From JAPOXR01 sp964291445 (GTDB lineage Bacteria; Pseudomonadota; Alphaproteobacteria; Rhodobacterales; Rhodobacteraceae), in the NCBI GenBank assembly GCA_964291445.2, contig OZ219862.1, positions 868,001-932,000 of the forward strand: a stretch of DNA of 64,000 nucleotides, read 5' to 3'. The notes under the pieces were generated by a model that had not been told where the DNA came from, made no database searches, and worked only from the letters and a program-made list of their open reading frames with translations. The translations under genes were made by a program, and so were the position numbers. Numbering within the stretch: position 1 is the first letter of the stretch; the number at the start of each line of letters is the position of its first letter. Shown piece after piece: positions 9,273 to 17,679 of the stretch.

Positions 9273-9557
9273 CTTGTGTGCCTGCGCACCGTCTGTGGTG
9301 ACAATTGTCCCAATTCCGGCGAGCACGGTCCACACCATGCGCCCGCGAGGAGCCCGTCATCCCGCGAATTGGCGTTCTGCCTGTAGACCCCCTGTTCCAT
9401 TTGGAGGGGGTGTTCCAGCTTGTGTGCCTGCGCACCGTCTGTGGTGACAATTGTCCCAATTCCGGCGAGCACGGTCCACACCATGCGCCCGCGAGGGTCA
9501 TCCCGCGAATTGGCGTTCTGCCTGTAGACCCCCTGTTCCATTTGTGGGGGCTTGTGT
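9273..9557. repeat. Tandem direct repeat, period 146 bases, about 2 copies
   Basis: Copy 1 runs 9273-9404 and copy 2 runs 9419-9545. They are nearly identical over about 127 bases, apart from five extra bases (agccc, about 9351-9355) in copy 1. Both start CTTGTGTGCCTGCGCACC and end near CCCCCTGTTCCATTTG. A third copy starts at 9551 (GGGGG then CTTGTGT) but diverges after 7 bases. Not a CRISPR: the units are long and there are no spacers. Most likely a duplicated intergenic element; the dispersal of the unit in the genome is unknown. Confidence 0.85.
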
Positions 9558-9696
9558 ACTGCTGGCGGGTGTTTGGTGGAGGGGGATGGGTTCTGGACGA
9601 CCGGAATGGACTTCGCCGGGCGGCGAAATCTGCGGGTGGGGCAATATTTCGATTGCACGAAGGAGTTTTGCTTGTATGTTCCGGGCCTTGGTTGAT

Positions 9697-9716
9697 CCGG
9701 GTTCATGCTGACCCGG
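9697..9716. other. Small perfect inverted repeat before rpmF
   Basis: CCGGGT and ACCCGG separated by 8 bases, 57 bases before the rpmF start. It could be an operator or an mRNA leader hairpin. There is no T run after it, so it is not a typical terminator. Confidence 0.4.
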
Positions 9717-9772
9717 TGGCATGTCGGACGGTGCTCCGTCGACAGCACTCCTGGGGATTTTGGGGATAATCT

Positions 9773-9973
9773 ATGGCAGTCCAGCAAAACAAGGTATCAC
9801 CGGCGCGACGCAACAAGCGACGGTCACACGACGCCCTGTCAGCAGTCAACCGGGCCGAATGCCCCGAATGTGGCGAATTGCGTCTGCCGCACAACATCTG
9901 CCCAGCTTGCGGACACTACAAAGGCCGGCTGGTCATTGACCAGGTCGAGGACGACATCGACGACGCTGAGTGA
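9773..9973 (+). CDS. rpmF: 50S ribosomal protein L32
   Basis: 66 residues, start MAVQQNKVSPARRNKRRSHD as in all alphaproteobacterial L32. Seen: a zinc-ribbon pair CPEC and CPAC (about residues 30-49) and the acidic tail typical of the group. A GGGGAT ribosome site lies just upstream. It is followed by plsX after a short gap; rpmF-plsX-fabH is the classic co-transcribed arrangement linking ribosome and lipid synthesis. Confidence 0.97.
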   Translation: MAVQQNKVSPARRNKRRSHDALSAVNRAECPECGELRLPHNICPACGHYKGRLVIDQVEDDIDDAE

Positions 9974-9998
9974 CCGGCGCAGTTGGGTAACGCAAGCA

Positions 9999-11069
9999 AT
10001 GCCGACCGGCGAACATATGGGCAGCGATACCTCCCACCCCGCAACAATCTCGATCGACGCAATGGGTGGTGACCGCGGCCCCAATGCCGTGCTTGGCGGC
10101 ATGGTCAAGGCGGCCAGGAAGCATCCGGCGATCCGGTTCGTCGTCCATGGCAACCGCGAGGTGCTGCAGCCGCGAATCCAGAAGCGCCGGTGGCTGCGTG
10201 ACCGTTGCGATGTACGGCATTCGGACGAAGTGGTCGAAATGAGCTCGGTTCCGAGCAAGGTGGTGCGCAAGGGGCAGAAGACATCGATGTGGGCCGCCAT
10301 CCAGGCCGTTCGCGAGGGCGAGGCAGATGCCGCGGTGTCATCGGGCAATACCGGTGCCTTGATGGCACTGTCGATGATGTGCCTGAAGCGTGCGCCCGGA
10401 ACCAAGCGTCCGGCCATTGCCTGTCACTGGCCGTCGAGGAACGAGTCGGGATTTACCGTCCTGCTTGACGTCGGGGCCGACATCAAGGCCGACGAACAGG
10501 ATTTGCTCCATTATGCCATTCTCGGCGCCGATTATGCCCGTTTCGGATTCGGGCTGCAGCGGCCGCGGGTCGGGTTGCTGAACATTGGCAAGGAGACCTT
10601 CAAGGGTCGCCCGGAAATCCGTCTTGCCAATGACCTGATCATCGAATGTTCGGAGGACCAGGGTTTCGAATATGTCGGCTATGTCGAAGGCAGCGACATT
10701 CCCGGCGGCACCGCCGACGTGTTCGTGACCGACGGCTATACCGGAAACGCCATGATCAAGTCGGTGGAGGGCACGGCCACACTGATCCGGGAATTCCTGC
10801 GAGAGGCCTTCAATCACACGATCCTGTCACGCATTGGCGCGCTGTTTGCCATTACGTCGCTCAGGCGCCTTGCCAAGCGGATTGACCCGCGATGGGTCAA
10901 TGGCGGGGTGTTCCTGGGGCTGAACGGAACGGTGGTCAAGTCGCATGGCAGCGCCGATGCCGTCGGATTTGCTGCCGCCATCGACCTGGCGGTCCGCCTG
11001 TCGCGGGCGCGCGGATTGCAGCACCTGACTGCACCGGGCGCGGTCGGTCGGCAAGGCGCCGGTGCCTGA
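9999..11069 (+). CDS. plsX: Phosphate acyltransferase PlsX
   Basis: Converts acyl-ACP to acyl-phosphate for glycerol-3-phosphate acylation (phospholipid start). About 356 residues. Seen: the N-terminal ISIDAMGGD, SSGNTGALMA (about residue 100), LDVGAD, and the C-terminal NGGVFLGLNGTVVKSHGS. The frame opens at 9705 across rpmF, so the start must be downstream of it; ATG 9999 or 10017 are the candidates, neither with a strong ribosome site. fabH follows after 30 bases. Confidence 0.95.
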   Translation: MPTGEHMGSDTSHPATISIDAMGGDRGPNAVLGGMVKAARKHPAIRFVVHGNREVLQPRIQKRRWLRDRCDVRHSDEVVEMSSVPSKVVRKGQKTSMWAAIQAVREGEADAAVSSGNTGALMALSMMCLKRAPGTKRPAIACHWPSRNESGFTVLLDVGADIKADEQDLLHYAILGADYARFGFGLQRPRVGLLNIGKETFKGRPEIRLANDLIIECSEDQGFEYVGYVEGSDIPGGTADVFVTDGYTGNAMIKSVEGTATLIREFLREAFNHTILSRIGALFAITSLRRLAKRIDPRWVNGGVFLGLNGTVVKSHGSADAVGFAAAIDLAVRLSRARGLQHLTAPGAVGRQGAGA

Positions 11070-11099
11070 AGACCCGGTTCGGGAGGACAGGCTGGAAAT

Positions 11100-12077
11100 A
11101 TGCCAAGATTGCGTTCGGTCATAACGGGAGTCGGACATTACCTGCCGCAGCGAGTGGTGCCCAACTCCGAATTCGAGAGTTTTCTCGACACCAGCGACGA
11201 GTGGATCCGGACCCGGACCGGCATCAGGACCAGGCATTTCGCCGCCGACGGCGAATCCACTTCCGACATGGCCACCCACGCCGCCCGCGAGGCGTTGCGC
11301 GACGGCGGACTCGACAGTTCGGATATCGACGCCATCGTGCTGGCGACCTCGACCCCGGACAATACCTTTCCATCCACCGCCACATCGGTCCAGGCGGCGC
11401 TGGGCATGCGCGGCGGCTTCGCTTTCGACGTGCAGGCGGTATGCGCAGGCTTCATCTACGCCCTGGTCAATGCAAACGCCTTGCTGCTGTCCGGGGAGGT
11501 ACGCCGGGTGCTGGTCATCGGTGCCGAGACCTTCTCCCGGATCCTCGACATGACCGATCGCGGCACCTGCATCCTGTTCGGCGATGGTGCCGGGGCCTTG
11601 GTGCTGGAAGCCGTCGAGGGAAGCGGCACCACCGATGACCGGGGAATCCTGTCGTCGAAAATCCGGTCCGATGGCCAGTACCGGGATCTCCTTTTCGTCG
11701 ATGGCGGCGTCTCGACCACGCAGACAGCCGGCCATCTGCGCATGAATGGCAAGGAGGTGTTCCGGCACGCCGTCGACAAGCTGGCATCGACCACCAGGGA
11801 TGCGCTGACCCGGATCGACCTCACGGAACAGGATGTGGATGTCGTCATCCCCCACCAGGCGAATCTGAGAATCATTTCCGCGACCACGAAGAAGCTGGGA
11901 ATGTCCGACAAGAAGGTCGTCACCACGGTGGACCGGCATGGCAATACATCGGCAGCTTCGATTCCTCTGGCCTTTCATACCGCCAAATCGCAAGGCCTCG
12001 TCAAAGAAGGGGATCTGGTGGTCACCAAGGCAATCGGCGGCGGACTGGCCTGGGGGGCGGTGGTCCTCCGGTGGTAG
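11100..12077 (+). CDS. fabH: Beta-ketoacyl-ACP synthase III
   Basis: Condenses acetyl-CoA with malonyl-ACP to start fatty acid synthesis. 325 residues, normal length. Seen: the catalytic Cys in VCAGFIYAL (about residue 116), the His in IPHQANLRI and the Asn in GNTSAASIPLAF, the full Cys-His-Asn triad, plus the C-terminal GGGLAWGAVVLRW. Third gene of rpmF-plsX-fabH-ihfA. Confidence 0.97.
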   Translation: MPRLRSVITGVGHYLPQRVVPNSEFESFLDTSDEWIRTRTGIRTRHFAADGESTSDMATHAAREALRDGGLDSSDIDAIVLATSTPDNTFPSTATSVQAALGMRGGFAFDVQAVCAGFIYALVNANALLLSGEVRRVLVIGAETFSRILDMTDRGTCILFGDGAGALVLEAVEGSGTTDDRGILSSKIRSDGQYRDLLFVDGGVSTTQTAGHLRMNGKEVFRHAVDKLASTTRDALTRIDLTEQDVDVVIPHQANLRIISATTKKLGMSDKKVVTTVDRHGNTSAASIPLAFHTAKSQGLVKEGDLVVTKAIGGGLAWGAVVLRW

Positions 12078-12190
12078 TGAAGGAATGTCCGATGCGGAGA
12101 TGGTGGCGACATGGCCGGGCCGGGAGTGCAGACATGGGGGGGCGGCAATCCCCTCCCTTGCCAATCGAGGCAACCTCGGCGATAAATTGA

Positions 12191-12532
12191 ATGACAGACC
12201 AGCAATCCGGAGCATGGGGGGAGTTGTTGACTGGAAAGACGACCACGCGAGTTGACCTGATTGAAGTGATCCACAATGAGGTTGGGTTGAGCAGGACCGA
12301 CTGCGGCCGCATGGTCGAGGAGGTGCTTGGGCAGATCACGGACACTATCGTCGCCGGCGACCAGGTGAAGATTTCCGGATTCGGCTCATTCCTCGTCAAC
12401 CACAAGCGCGAGCGGATCGGCCGAAACCCGAAAACCGGCGTATCCGCACCGATCACGGCCCGTAGAGTGGTGACCTTTCGCCCGTCAGCGAACCTGAAGG
12501 ACAGGGTCAATTCAGACACTGAACACAGGTAA
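12191..12532 (+). CDS. ihfA: Integration host factor subunit alpha
   Basis: A small DNA-bending protein (HU/IHF family) acting as a heterodimer with IhfB in transcription, replication and recombination. 113 residues. Seen: the dimerisation half TRVDLIEVIHNEVGLSR, VKISGFGSFLVNHK, and the DNA-intercalating arm GRNPKTGVSAPITARRVVTF with the conserved Pro. The ATG at 12191 gives a longer N-terminus than usual; a TTG at 12227 would give the common length but lies very close to its GGGGGGAG site. MerR follows after 1 base. Confidence 0.94.
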   Translation: MTDQQSGAWGELLTGKTTTRVDLIEVIHNEVGLSRTDCGRMVEEVLGQITDTIVAGDQVKISGFGSFLVNHKRERIGRNPKTGVSAPITARRVVTFRPSANLKDRVNSDTEHR

Positions 12533-12533
12533 G

Positions 12534-13112
12534 ATGGCTTCAGCCGGGAAATCTCGACACGCCTTCAGGACGATCGCCGAAGTCGGCGAAATTCTGGGCA
12601 CCGAACATCACGTCCTCCGATACTGGGAAAGCCAGTTCAAGCAGATCAAGCCGGTCAAGAGGTCCGGGAACCGGCGATTGTACCGTCCAGCCGATATCGA
12701 GCTTATCGCCGGCCTGAAAAGGCTGCTCCACGAGGACAAGCTCACCATCAAGCGAACCAAACGTCTCCTGCACGAGAAGGGCATCAAGTATGTCGCCGGC
12801 CTGGGAGCGGAGATTCTCGAAAGCCGGAACGCGTTCGGCATTGGGCCGGTGGATGATGGCGGGACCAGGACGGCGGCGGGCGATGGTGAACATGCCGAGG
12901 CAGGCATTGTGGCGGTACCTGTTCAGCGGGCCGAAGCGCCAGCGCAACCGGTGGTCCCGGCCGATGGCGGCGAGGTGACGGTGCCGGCAGCGGGCGATGA
13001 TGGGGAGCTTCGTGAACTCCGGGACCAGCTGGAACAGCTGAAGGGGCGGGCGGAAGCGGATATCGGGCGGCTTCGGGCAATTTTGGCACTTGCCAGCCCC
13101 GGGCGATCCTGA
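12534..13112 (+). CDS. MerR family transcriptional regulator
   Basis: 192 residues. Seen: an N-terminal winged helix-turn-helix of MerR type (IAEVGEILGTEHHVLRYWESQF, then RRLYRPADIELIAGLKRLLHE), an Ala/Pro-rich linker (about 100-155), and a short C-terminal coiled coil ELREQ..LEQLKGRAEADI-like. No metal-binding cysteine pattern or drug-binding domain. This paralogue always follows ihfA in the alphaproteobacterial genomes I know; its regulon is undefined to me. Its stop lies 16 bases before the tRNA. Confidence 0.9.
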   Translation: MASAGKSRHAFRTIAEVGEILGTEHHVLRYWESQFKQIKPVKRSGNRRLYRPADIELIAGLKRLLHEDKLTIKRTKRLLHEKGIKYVAGLGAEILESRNAFGIGPVDDGGTRTAAGDGEHAEAGIVAVPVQRAEAPAQPVVPADGGEVTVPAAGDDGELRELRDQLEQLKGRAEADIGRLRAILALASPGRS

Positions 13113-13128
13113 CTACAACCTGTTCAGT

Positions 13129-13206
13129 CGGGCCATAGCGCAGCCAGGTCAGCGCGTTCGTCTGGGGGGCGAAAGGTCGCGAGTTCAAATCTCGCTGGCC
13201 CGACCA
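13129..13206 (+). tRNA. tRNA-Pro (GGG)
   Basis: A 78-base cloverleaf. The acceptor stem CGGGCCA pairs with TGGCCCG, followed by discriminator A and an encoded CCA. The anticodon stem TTCGT/GCGAA closes a 7-base loop CTGGGGG, so the anticodon is GGG. The T-arm reads GCGAG TTCAAAT CTCGC. It follows the MerR gene as in related genomes. I see no integrase or second attachment site nearby. Confidence 0.93.
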
Positions 13207-13258
13207 AACCCGATCCGGCTTGAGTGGTTGATGTCACAGACCGAGGGGGAAGCGGCTG

Positions 13259-14344
13259 ATGTGCCGGAATAGCCATGGCGTGCTTCCCGATTTTCAGATC
13301 CGGGGCCTTGCTGACATCGGCAGCGTGACCGCCAGCACCGATTTATGTGACGACCAGTTCCAGCCCGCCAGCCTGGATTTGCGCCTCGGCCGCTATGCCC
13401 ACAGGGTGCGTGCCTCCTTCCTGGCCGGGGCTGGCCGTGATATCGGCCAGCGCATCGGTGAATACGAGATGCACCGCATCGACCTCGCCGATGGCGCGGT
13501 CATGGAAAAGGGCTGCGTATACGTGGTCGAGCTGCAGGAAAGGCTTGATCTTGACCCGGATGTCGGCGCCGCCGCCAATGCCAAGAGTTCCACCGGCAGG
13601 CTGGACATCCTTACCCGCCTGGTGGTCGATGGCGGCACCGAATTCGACCGGGTCGAGCCAGGTTATAGCGGCCCGCTCTATGCCGAGGTGTGTCCCCGAT
13701 CATTCTCGATCAAGGTGCAGACCGGCTCCCGCCTCAACCAGATTCGGTTTCGGCGCGGCATTCGCAACCTGTCCGATGCCGAGTTGAAGCAATTGCAGCC
13801 CAAACACGATTTGGTGGCCGGAACGGCGGCGATTGACGGCGGGATCGGATTTTCGGTTGACCTCGAACGCCGGGACGAACCGGTCGGGTTCAGGGCGCGG
13901 CCCCATGCCGGAATCGTCGAAATCGACAAGGTCGGCAAGCACAGGAGTGCAGACTTCTGGGACCCGGTCCATGCTGTCGACAACCACATCATCCTGGACC
14001 CCGGCTCATTCTACATCCTGGTCAGCCGCGAGAGTGTCAGCATTCCTCCCGAACTGGCAGCGGAGATGATGCCGTATGTTGCCATGGCGGGCGAGTTTCG
14101 GGTGCATTATGCCGGGTTCTTTGACCCGGGATTTGGCTATGCCATGGCCGGGGGATCCGGATCCAGGGGTGTGCTCGAAGTCAGGTGCCACGAGGTTCCG
14201 TTCCTGCTCGAACACGGCCAGATCGTCGGCAAGCTGGTTTTCGAGCACATGGTCAGCCCGCCGGAACGGCTGTACGGAATCTCCGGCAAGTCCAACTACC
14301 AGGGACAGCAGCTGAAGCTCTCGAAGCATTTCAGGCCTGGCTGA
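13259..14344 (+). CDS. dcd: 2'-deoxycytidine 5'-triphosphate deaminase (long form)
   Basis: Deaminates dCTP to dUTP for thymidylate synthesis. 361 residues, the double-length form found in Alphaproteobacteria, against about 190 in E. coli. Seen: an N-terminal half with CDDQFQPASLDLRLG and SSTGRLDILTRLV (the S-S-x-R motif of the dUTPase/Dcd fold), and a second similar half with FVHYAG-type FRVHYAGFFDPGFGYA and LEVRCHEVPFLLEHGQ. Start ATG 13259 has GGGGGAAG 8 bases upstream. The gene is divided from the leftward scp operon by 119 bases. Confidence 0.92.
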   Translation: MCRNSHGVLPDFQIRGLADIGSVTASTDLCDDQFQPASLDLRLGRYAHRVRASFLAGAGRDIGQRIGEYEMHRIDLADGAVMEKGCVYVVELQERLDLDPDVGAAANAKSSTGRLDILTRLVVDGGTEFDRVEPGYSGPLYAEVCPRSFSIKVQTGSRLNQIRFRRGIRNLSDAELKQLQPKHDLVAGTAAIDGGIGFSVDLERRDEPVGFRARPHAGIVEIDKVGKHRSADFWDPVHAVDNHIILDPGSFYILVSRESVSIPPELAAEMMPYVAMAGEFRVHYAGFFDPGFGYAMAGGSGSRGVLEVRCHEVPFLLEHGQIVGKLVFEHMVSPPERLYGISGKSNYQGQQLKLSKHFRPG

Positions 14345-14463
14345 CTGCCCCCGTTATCGGGCCATGCAGGCGTTGCCAGGCCAGCTTCCCGGAGGGCGCG
14401 GAACTTGACCTCGCTGCCGGACTGACGGCAGGGGGCGCTGGCCGGAACGGCCGGCAGGTGCGG

Positions 14464-15099
14464 CTATTCCCGTGCCTCGCCGACCTTGTCGGGCTCGGCC
14501 GGGTCCCGATCAAACAGGAGGCCGCTCTCTGTCGGGCTGGTCAGGAGCCCCGCCTCCCGTAACTCCTTCAGGCCCGGAAGGTCGGAGGCCGATTCGAGGC
14601 CGAAATGGTCAAGGAACGCTCTGGTCACCAGGAATGTCACCGGTCGGCCTGGTGTCTTCTTGCGGGTTCCGAGCCCGACCCAGCCAACCTCGATCAACTG
14701 GTCGAGCGTGCCCCGGGACACGGATACGCCGCGGATCTCCTCGATCTCGGCCCTGGTCGTCGGCTGGTGATAGGCAATGATGGCCAGCGTCTCCAGGGCA
14801 GCCCGTGAAAGCTTGCGGGTCACCGTCCTCTCACGCTGCATCAGATGTCCGAGATCGGGCGCCGTCCGGATCGCCCAGCCATTGCCGGCCTTGACCACCC
14901 GCACTCCGCGGTTCCGGTAGATTTCGACCAACCTGCGGATCACCGCCCTGACATCAAAGTCATGCGGAATGCGCTCGCGGATCTCGTTGACGGTCACCGG
15001 CTCCCGTACCGCGAACAGGATCGCCTCGACCATCCGTTCCTGTTCGAATTCGGTCATCTGCCGGTCATTGCCGTCCTGACCAGGGATATCGTCAGTCAT
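14464..15099 (-). CDS. scpB: Segregation and condensation protein ScpB
   Basis: The kleisin-binding winged-helix partner of the SMC-ScpA complex for chromosome segregation. 211 residues from the ATG at 15099 (MTDDIPGQDG). Seen: EAILFAVREPVTVNEI, then the second winged helix with LSRAALETLAIIAYHQPTTRAEIEEIRGVSVSRGTLDQLIEVGWV, the ScpB signature. Its start overlaps the scpA stop (15092), so it is translationally coupled and last in the argS operon. Confidence 0.95.
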   Translation of the reverse strand: MTDDIPGQDGNDRQMTEFEQERMVEAILFAVREPVTVNEIRERIPHDFDVRAVIRRLVEIYRNRGVRVVKAGNGWAIRTAPDLGHLMQRERTVTRKLSRAALETLAIIAYHQPTTRAEIEEIRGVSVSRGTLDQLIEVGWVGLGTRKKTPGRPVTFLVTRAFLDHFGLESASDLPGLKELREAGLLTSPTESGLLFDRDPAEPDKVGEARE

Positions 15100-15853
15100 C
15101 GGAGCCTTCCTTGATCTCGATCGGCGCAAATGCGGTGGCCTGCCGCAGGGTCAGCTGGTTGGATCGCGCCAGTTCCAGGGCGGCGGCGAAGATCGCGGCA
15201 AGCGCCGACCGGATCTCCCTGCTCTCCCCCAGCCAGGCCTTCGGCAGGAACTCGGTGAGCTGCGACCAGCTTACGGCACCCGGCAGCAGGGCGGCCAGTA
15301 TCCTCGATGCTTCCTGAACGGCCATGTAGCGGCGGCGCGACGCCTCGAATGGCCGGTACTCGTTGCGAGCCGTCATCCTTGCATAGGCCTGCATCAATTC
15401 GAGCAGCGATGCCTGGTAGGTCGAATGGCGGACCTCGCGAAGGTTCTCCGGCATTCCCCGGGCAAAGAACTCCTTGCCCAGCTGGTTCCTATCCATCAGC
15501 CGCCTGGCGGATTTGCGCATGGCATCCAGCCGCAGCAGCCGGAAGGCCAGCCTTGCTGCCAGCTCTTCGCCACTCGGCTCTCCCGTCTCCGTCTCCGGAA
15601 TCAGCAATCTCGACTTGATCAGCGCCAGCCATGCCGCCATCACCAGGTATTCGGCGACCTGCTCCATCCGGATCGAATCGGTGTTCTCGATGAATTCGGC
15701 ATATTGCTGAACCAGCCTGAGAACCGAGATCTTCCGCAGATCGACCTTCTGCTTGCGCGCCAACTCCAGCAACACGTCGAGAGGGCCCTCGTAACCGGCC
15801 ACGTCGATGATCAGCACCTCGCCGTCCCGGGCTCCGATCTCCTGCCTCAGCAT
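15092..15853 (-). CDS. scpA: Segregation and condensation protein ScpA
   Basis: The kleisin subunit that closes the SMC ring. 253 residues. Seen: the N-terminal helical domain with YEGPLDVLLELARKQKVDLRKISVLRLVQQYAEFI, the middle EYLVMAAWLALIKSRLLIP, and the C-terminal winged helix ending FAPIEIKEGSDD. The frame stays open to 16039, but the ATG at 15853 fits the family and overlaps the nagZ stop (15847), giving coupled translation. Confidence 0.95.
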   Translation of the reverse strand: MLRQEIGARDGEVLIIDVAGYEGPLDVLLELARKQKVDLRKISVLRLVQQYAEFIENTDSIRMEQVAEYLVMAAWLALIKSRLLIPETETGEPSGEELAARLAFRLLRLDAMRKSARRLMDRNQLGKEFFARGMPENLREVRHSTYQASLLELMQAYARMTARNEYRPFEASRRRYMAVQEASRILAALLPGAVSWSQLTEFLPKAWLGESREIRSALAAIFAAALELARSNQLTLRQATAFAPIEIKEGSDD

Positions 15854-16854
15854 GAGATCTGCTCCAGGATTGCGGAAAATTCGCTTTCCAGGCCGGCAAT
15901 GCCGGCCGGCTCCGGTTTGCCAACGCTCGCTGCTGCCCGCTCCAGCCGGCGGCGAGAATGCCGGTCGAGGCAGCCGGACATCGAGGCCACGCTCTCCATT
16001 TCGGTCAGCGTGCCATTGCAATGCAGAACCGCATCGCACCCCGCACCGCGTGCAGCTCCCGCGCGCTCGGCCAGAGACCCTCCCAGGGCCGACATCGAGA
16101 TGTCATCGGACATCAACAGCCCGTCAAAGCCGATTCCGGTCCGGATATGGTCAATCACCGTCGGCGAGACCGTTGCCGGCAAGTCCGGATCCAGTGCCCG
16201 ATAGACCACATGAGCCGTCATCCCCACCGGCAGATCATTCAGTTCACGAAATGCCCGGAATTCCGATGCTTCGAGCGTTGCCATCGAGCGGGAATTGACC
16301 GGAAGTTCGACATGGCTGTCAAGCCCGGTTCCGCCATGACCCGGCATATGCTTCAACACCGGAATGATGCCGCCATCGATGCATCCCCGTGCCACGGCAC
16401 GGGCCGCACGGATCACGGAATCCGGATCCTCCCCGTAGCATCGGTTGCGAAGCACCGGATGGGTGTCGCCATCGGCAATATCGGCCAGGGGGACACAATT
16501 GCCGTTGATTCCGGTACGGACCAGTTCGGCGGCGATGATGCGGTAGCGCAGCCACATCGAGCGTTCCCGCTGCTCCGGTGCCACGCCATTGCACTGGTCA
16601 AGGGCCGGCAGCCATCGGCGCCATTCATCGCCGGTAAACCGCTGAACTCGCCCCCCTTCATGATCGGTCAGCACCGGCGCATCATGCCCGGCCGCCTCCC
16701 GCAATTGCCCGACCAATCTGCGGATGTCCTCGACATTCCCTTCATTGCGGTCAAACAGGATGAAACCGGCCGGACGCACCTCGCGGAAAAAACCGGATTC
16801 GGCATCGGTGAGACCGGTGCCGGAACAGCCGAAAATGCAGGCGCCGATGCCCAT
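15847..16854 (-). CDS. nagZ: Beta-N-acetylhexosaminidase NagZ (GH3)
   Basis: Removes GlcNAc from anhydro-muropeptides in cell-wall recycling; cytoplasmic. 335 residues. Seen: the GH3 TIM-barrel with GFILFDRN, VLTDHEGGRVQRF, the KHMPGHGG motif that carries the acid/base His loop, and the nucleophile region LLMSDDISMSALGG with its Asp. The ATG at 16854 overlaps the TGA of the SPOR gene by one base. Upstream codons to 17046 are SPOR-gene antiphase sequence. Confidence 0.95.
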   Translation of the reverse strand: MGIGACIFGCSGTGLTDAESGFFREVRPAGFILFDRNEGNVEDIRRLVGQLREAAGHDAPVLTDHEGGRVQRFTGDEWRRWLPALDQCNGVAPEQRERSMWLRYRIIAAELVRTGINGNCVPLADIADGDTHPVLRNRCYGEDPDSVIRAARAVARGCIDGGIIPVLKHMPGHGGTGLDSHVELPVNSRSMATLEASEFRAFRELNDLPVGMTAHVVYRALDPDLPATVSPTVIDHIRTGIGFDGLLMSDDISMSALGGSLAERAGAARGAGCDAVLHCNGTLTEMESVASMSGCLDRHSRRRLERAAASVGKPEPAGIAGLESEFSAILEQISC

Positions 16855-17621
16855 CAGCGGATCACCGTCGGGATGCAGGTCTCGAACTCGGCTTCCAGCC
16901 TGTTGCAGAAATACTGTTGCAATTCCCGGGCACCGAAACCGGCCACCCGCAACCGGACGATATCCCTGCCGCCGCTCTTCGCGTCTTCCAGGTACCAGTC
17001 GACGCCGTTCAGCAGGTCCGGGTAGAGGTCGCGTAGCCGCGACCACTCGATCATGGCCTCCGATTCGGTCGGATAATCGGCAAGTTGGGCGACATAGGAC
17101 CCAGCCGCAATCGAGCCCTCCTCCAGCTGTTCAGGACCGCGATCCCGGGCCGCCAGGTGGGAATTCCAGACCAGCATCGCCAACTCGGCCCGGCCCGGCC
17201 CGGCCCGGCCGCCGGTTCCGGCATCCGGATCCCGCTCGCCATTGAGCCGCGCCAACTCCCTCCGGGTCCGCGGCGACAAATCCAGGTCCGAAAGCCCGGA
17301 TTGTGTCGGCGCCAGCCTGATTCGGTCCATTCCTTCCGGGACCGGCGCCCCGGCATGGAGGGAATGTATCGCGAATGCATCGGGTTCTTGCTCGTCACTG
17401 GGGGCGGGGGCCGGCTTGATCCGCTTGGGGACGGCGGGCGCGTAGATCGTTACCGGCTCGTAGACCCGGTACTTCTCGGCAAACACCCCGTAGCCGATGA
17501 CGGCCAACATCAGGCTGCCGGTCAGCCAGTAGCCCATCCTCGACATCGACATGCCGAGCACCCGTCGTGCAAATCCACGACGACGACCCTTGGCCTGCCT
17601 ATAGACTGCCGGCTTTGCCAT
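16854..17621 (-). CDS. SPOR-domain membrane protein
   Basis: 255 residues, inner membrane with a periplasmic C-terminus that should bind denuded septal peptidoglycan. Seen: a basic N-terminus, one membrane span (about 29-45, GYWLTGSLMLAVIGYGVFA), a Pro-rich linker, and a C-terminal SPOR-like domain (about 180-255) with YVAQLADYPTESEAMIEWSRL. It is second in argS-SPOR-nagZ-scpA-scpB. Oddity: five tandem copies of cggcc (17186-17210) in its coding sequence give GRAGPGRA. The sequence is specific to this locus. Confidence 0.85.
   Translation of the reverse strand: MAKPAVYRQAKGRRRGFARRVLGMSMSRMGYWLTGSLMLAVIGYGVFAEKYRVYEPVTIYAPAVPKRIKPAPAPSDEQEPDAFAIHSLHAGAPVPEGMDRIRLAPTQSGLSDLDLSPRTRRELARLNGERDPDAGTGGRAGPGRAELAMLVWNSHLAARDRGPEQLEEGSIAAGSYVAQLADYPTESEAMIEWSRLRDLYPDLLNGVDWYLEDAKSGGRDIVRLRVAGFGARELQQYFCNRLEAEFETCIPTVIR
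17186..17210. repeat. Pentanucleotide repeat (CGGCC)x5 inside a gene
   Basis: Five exact copies of cggcc within the coding region of the SPOR protein (linker region before the SPOR domain). A pentanucleotide is not a multiple of three, so gain or loss of a unit would shift the frame and remove the SPOR domain. Confidence 0.85.
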
Positions 17622-17679
17622 GATAACTGCGCAATCCTGCCCATCCCGTTCCGGGACACCGGATCCGACTCCCGCGCGG

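Larger units (their letters stand above)
8970..9772. other. Long gap before rpmF with a tandem repeat
   Basis: About 800 bases between DUF177 and rpmF, which are normally close. The left third (8970-9270) shows nothing I recognise. The middle holds two copies of a 127-132-base repeat (listed separately). The right part (9546-9772) carries a short hairpin and the rpmF ribosome site. The frames here are low-complexity and not gene-like. Confidence 0.6.

Noticed and set aside
9273..9545. WCGPC motif read on the minus strand of the repeat, as in thioredoxins
   Set aside because: It occurs in each repeat copy with no surrounding thioredoxin fold; a chance match.
9273..9557. Repeat taken as a possible CRISPR array
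   Set aside because: Units are about 130 bases with no regular spacers and no cas genes.
13129..13206. tRNA-Pro as attachment site of an integrated element
   Set aside because: No integrase or duplicated 3' tRNA end seen within the window.
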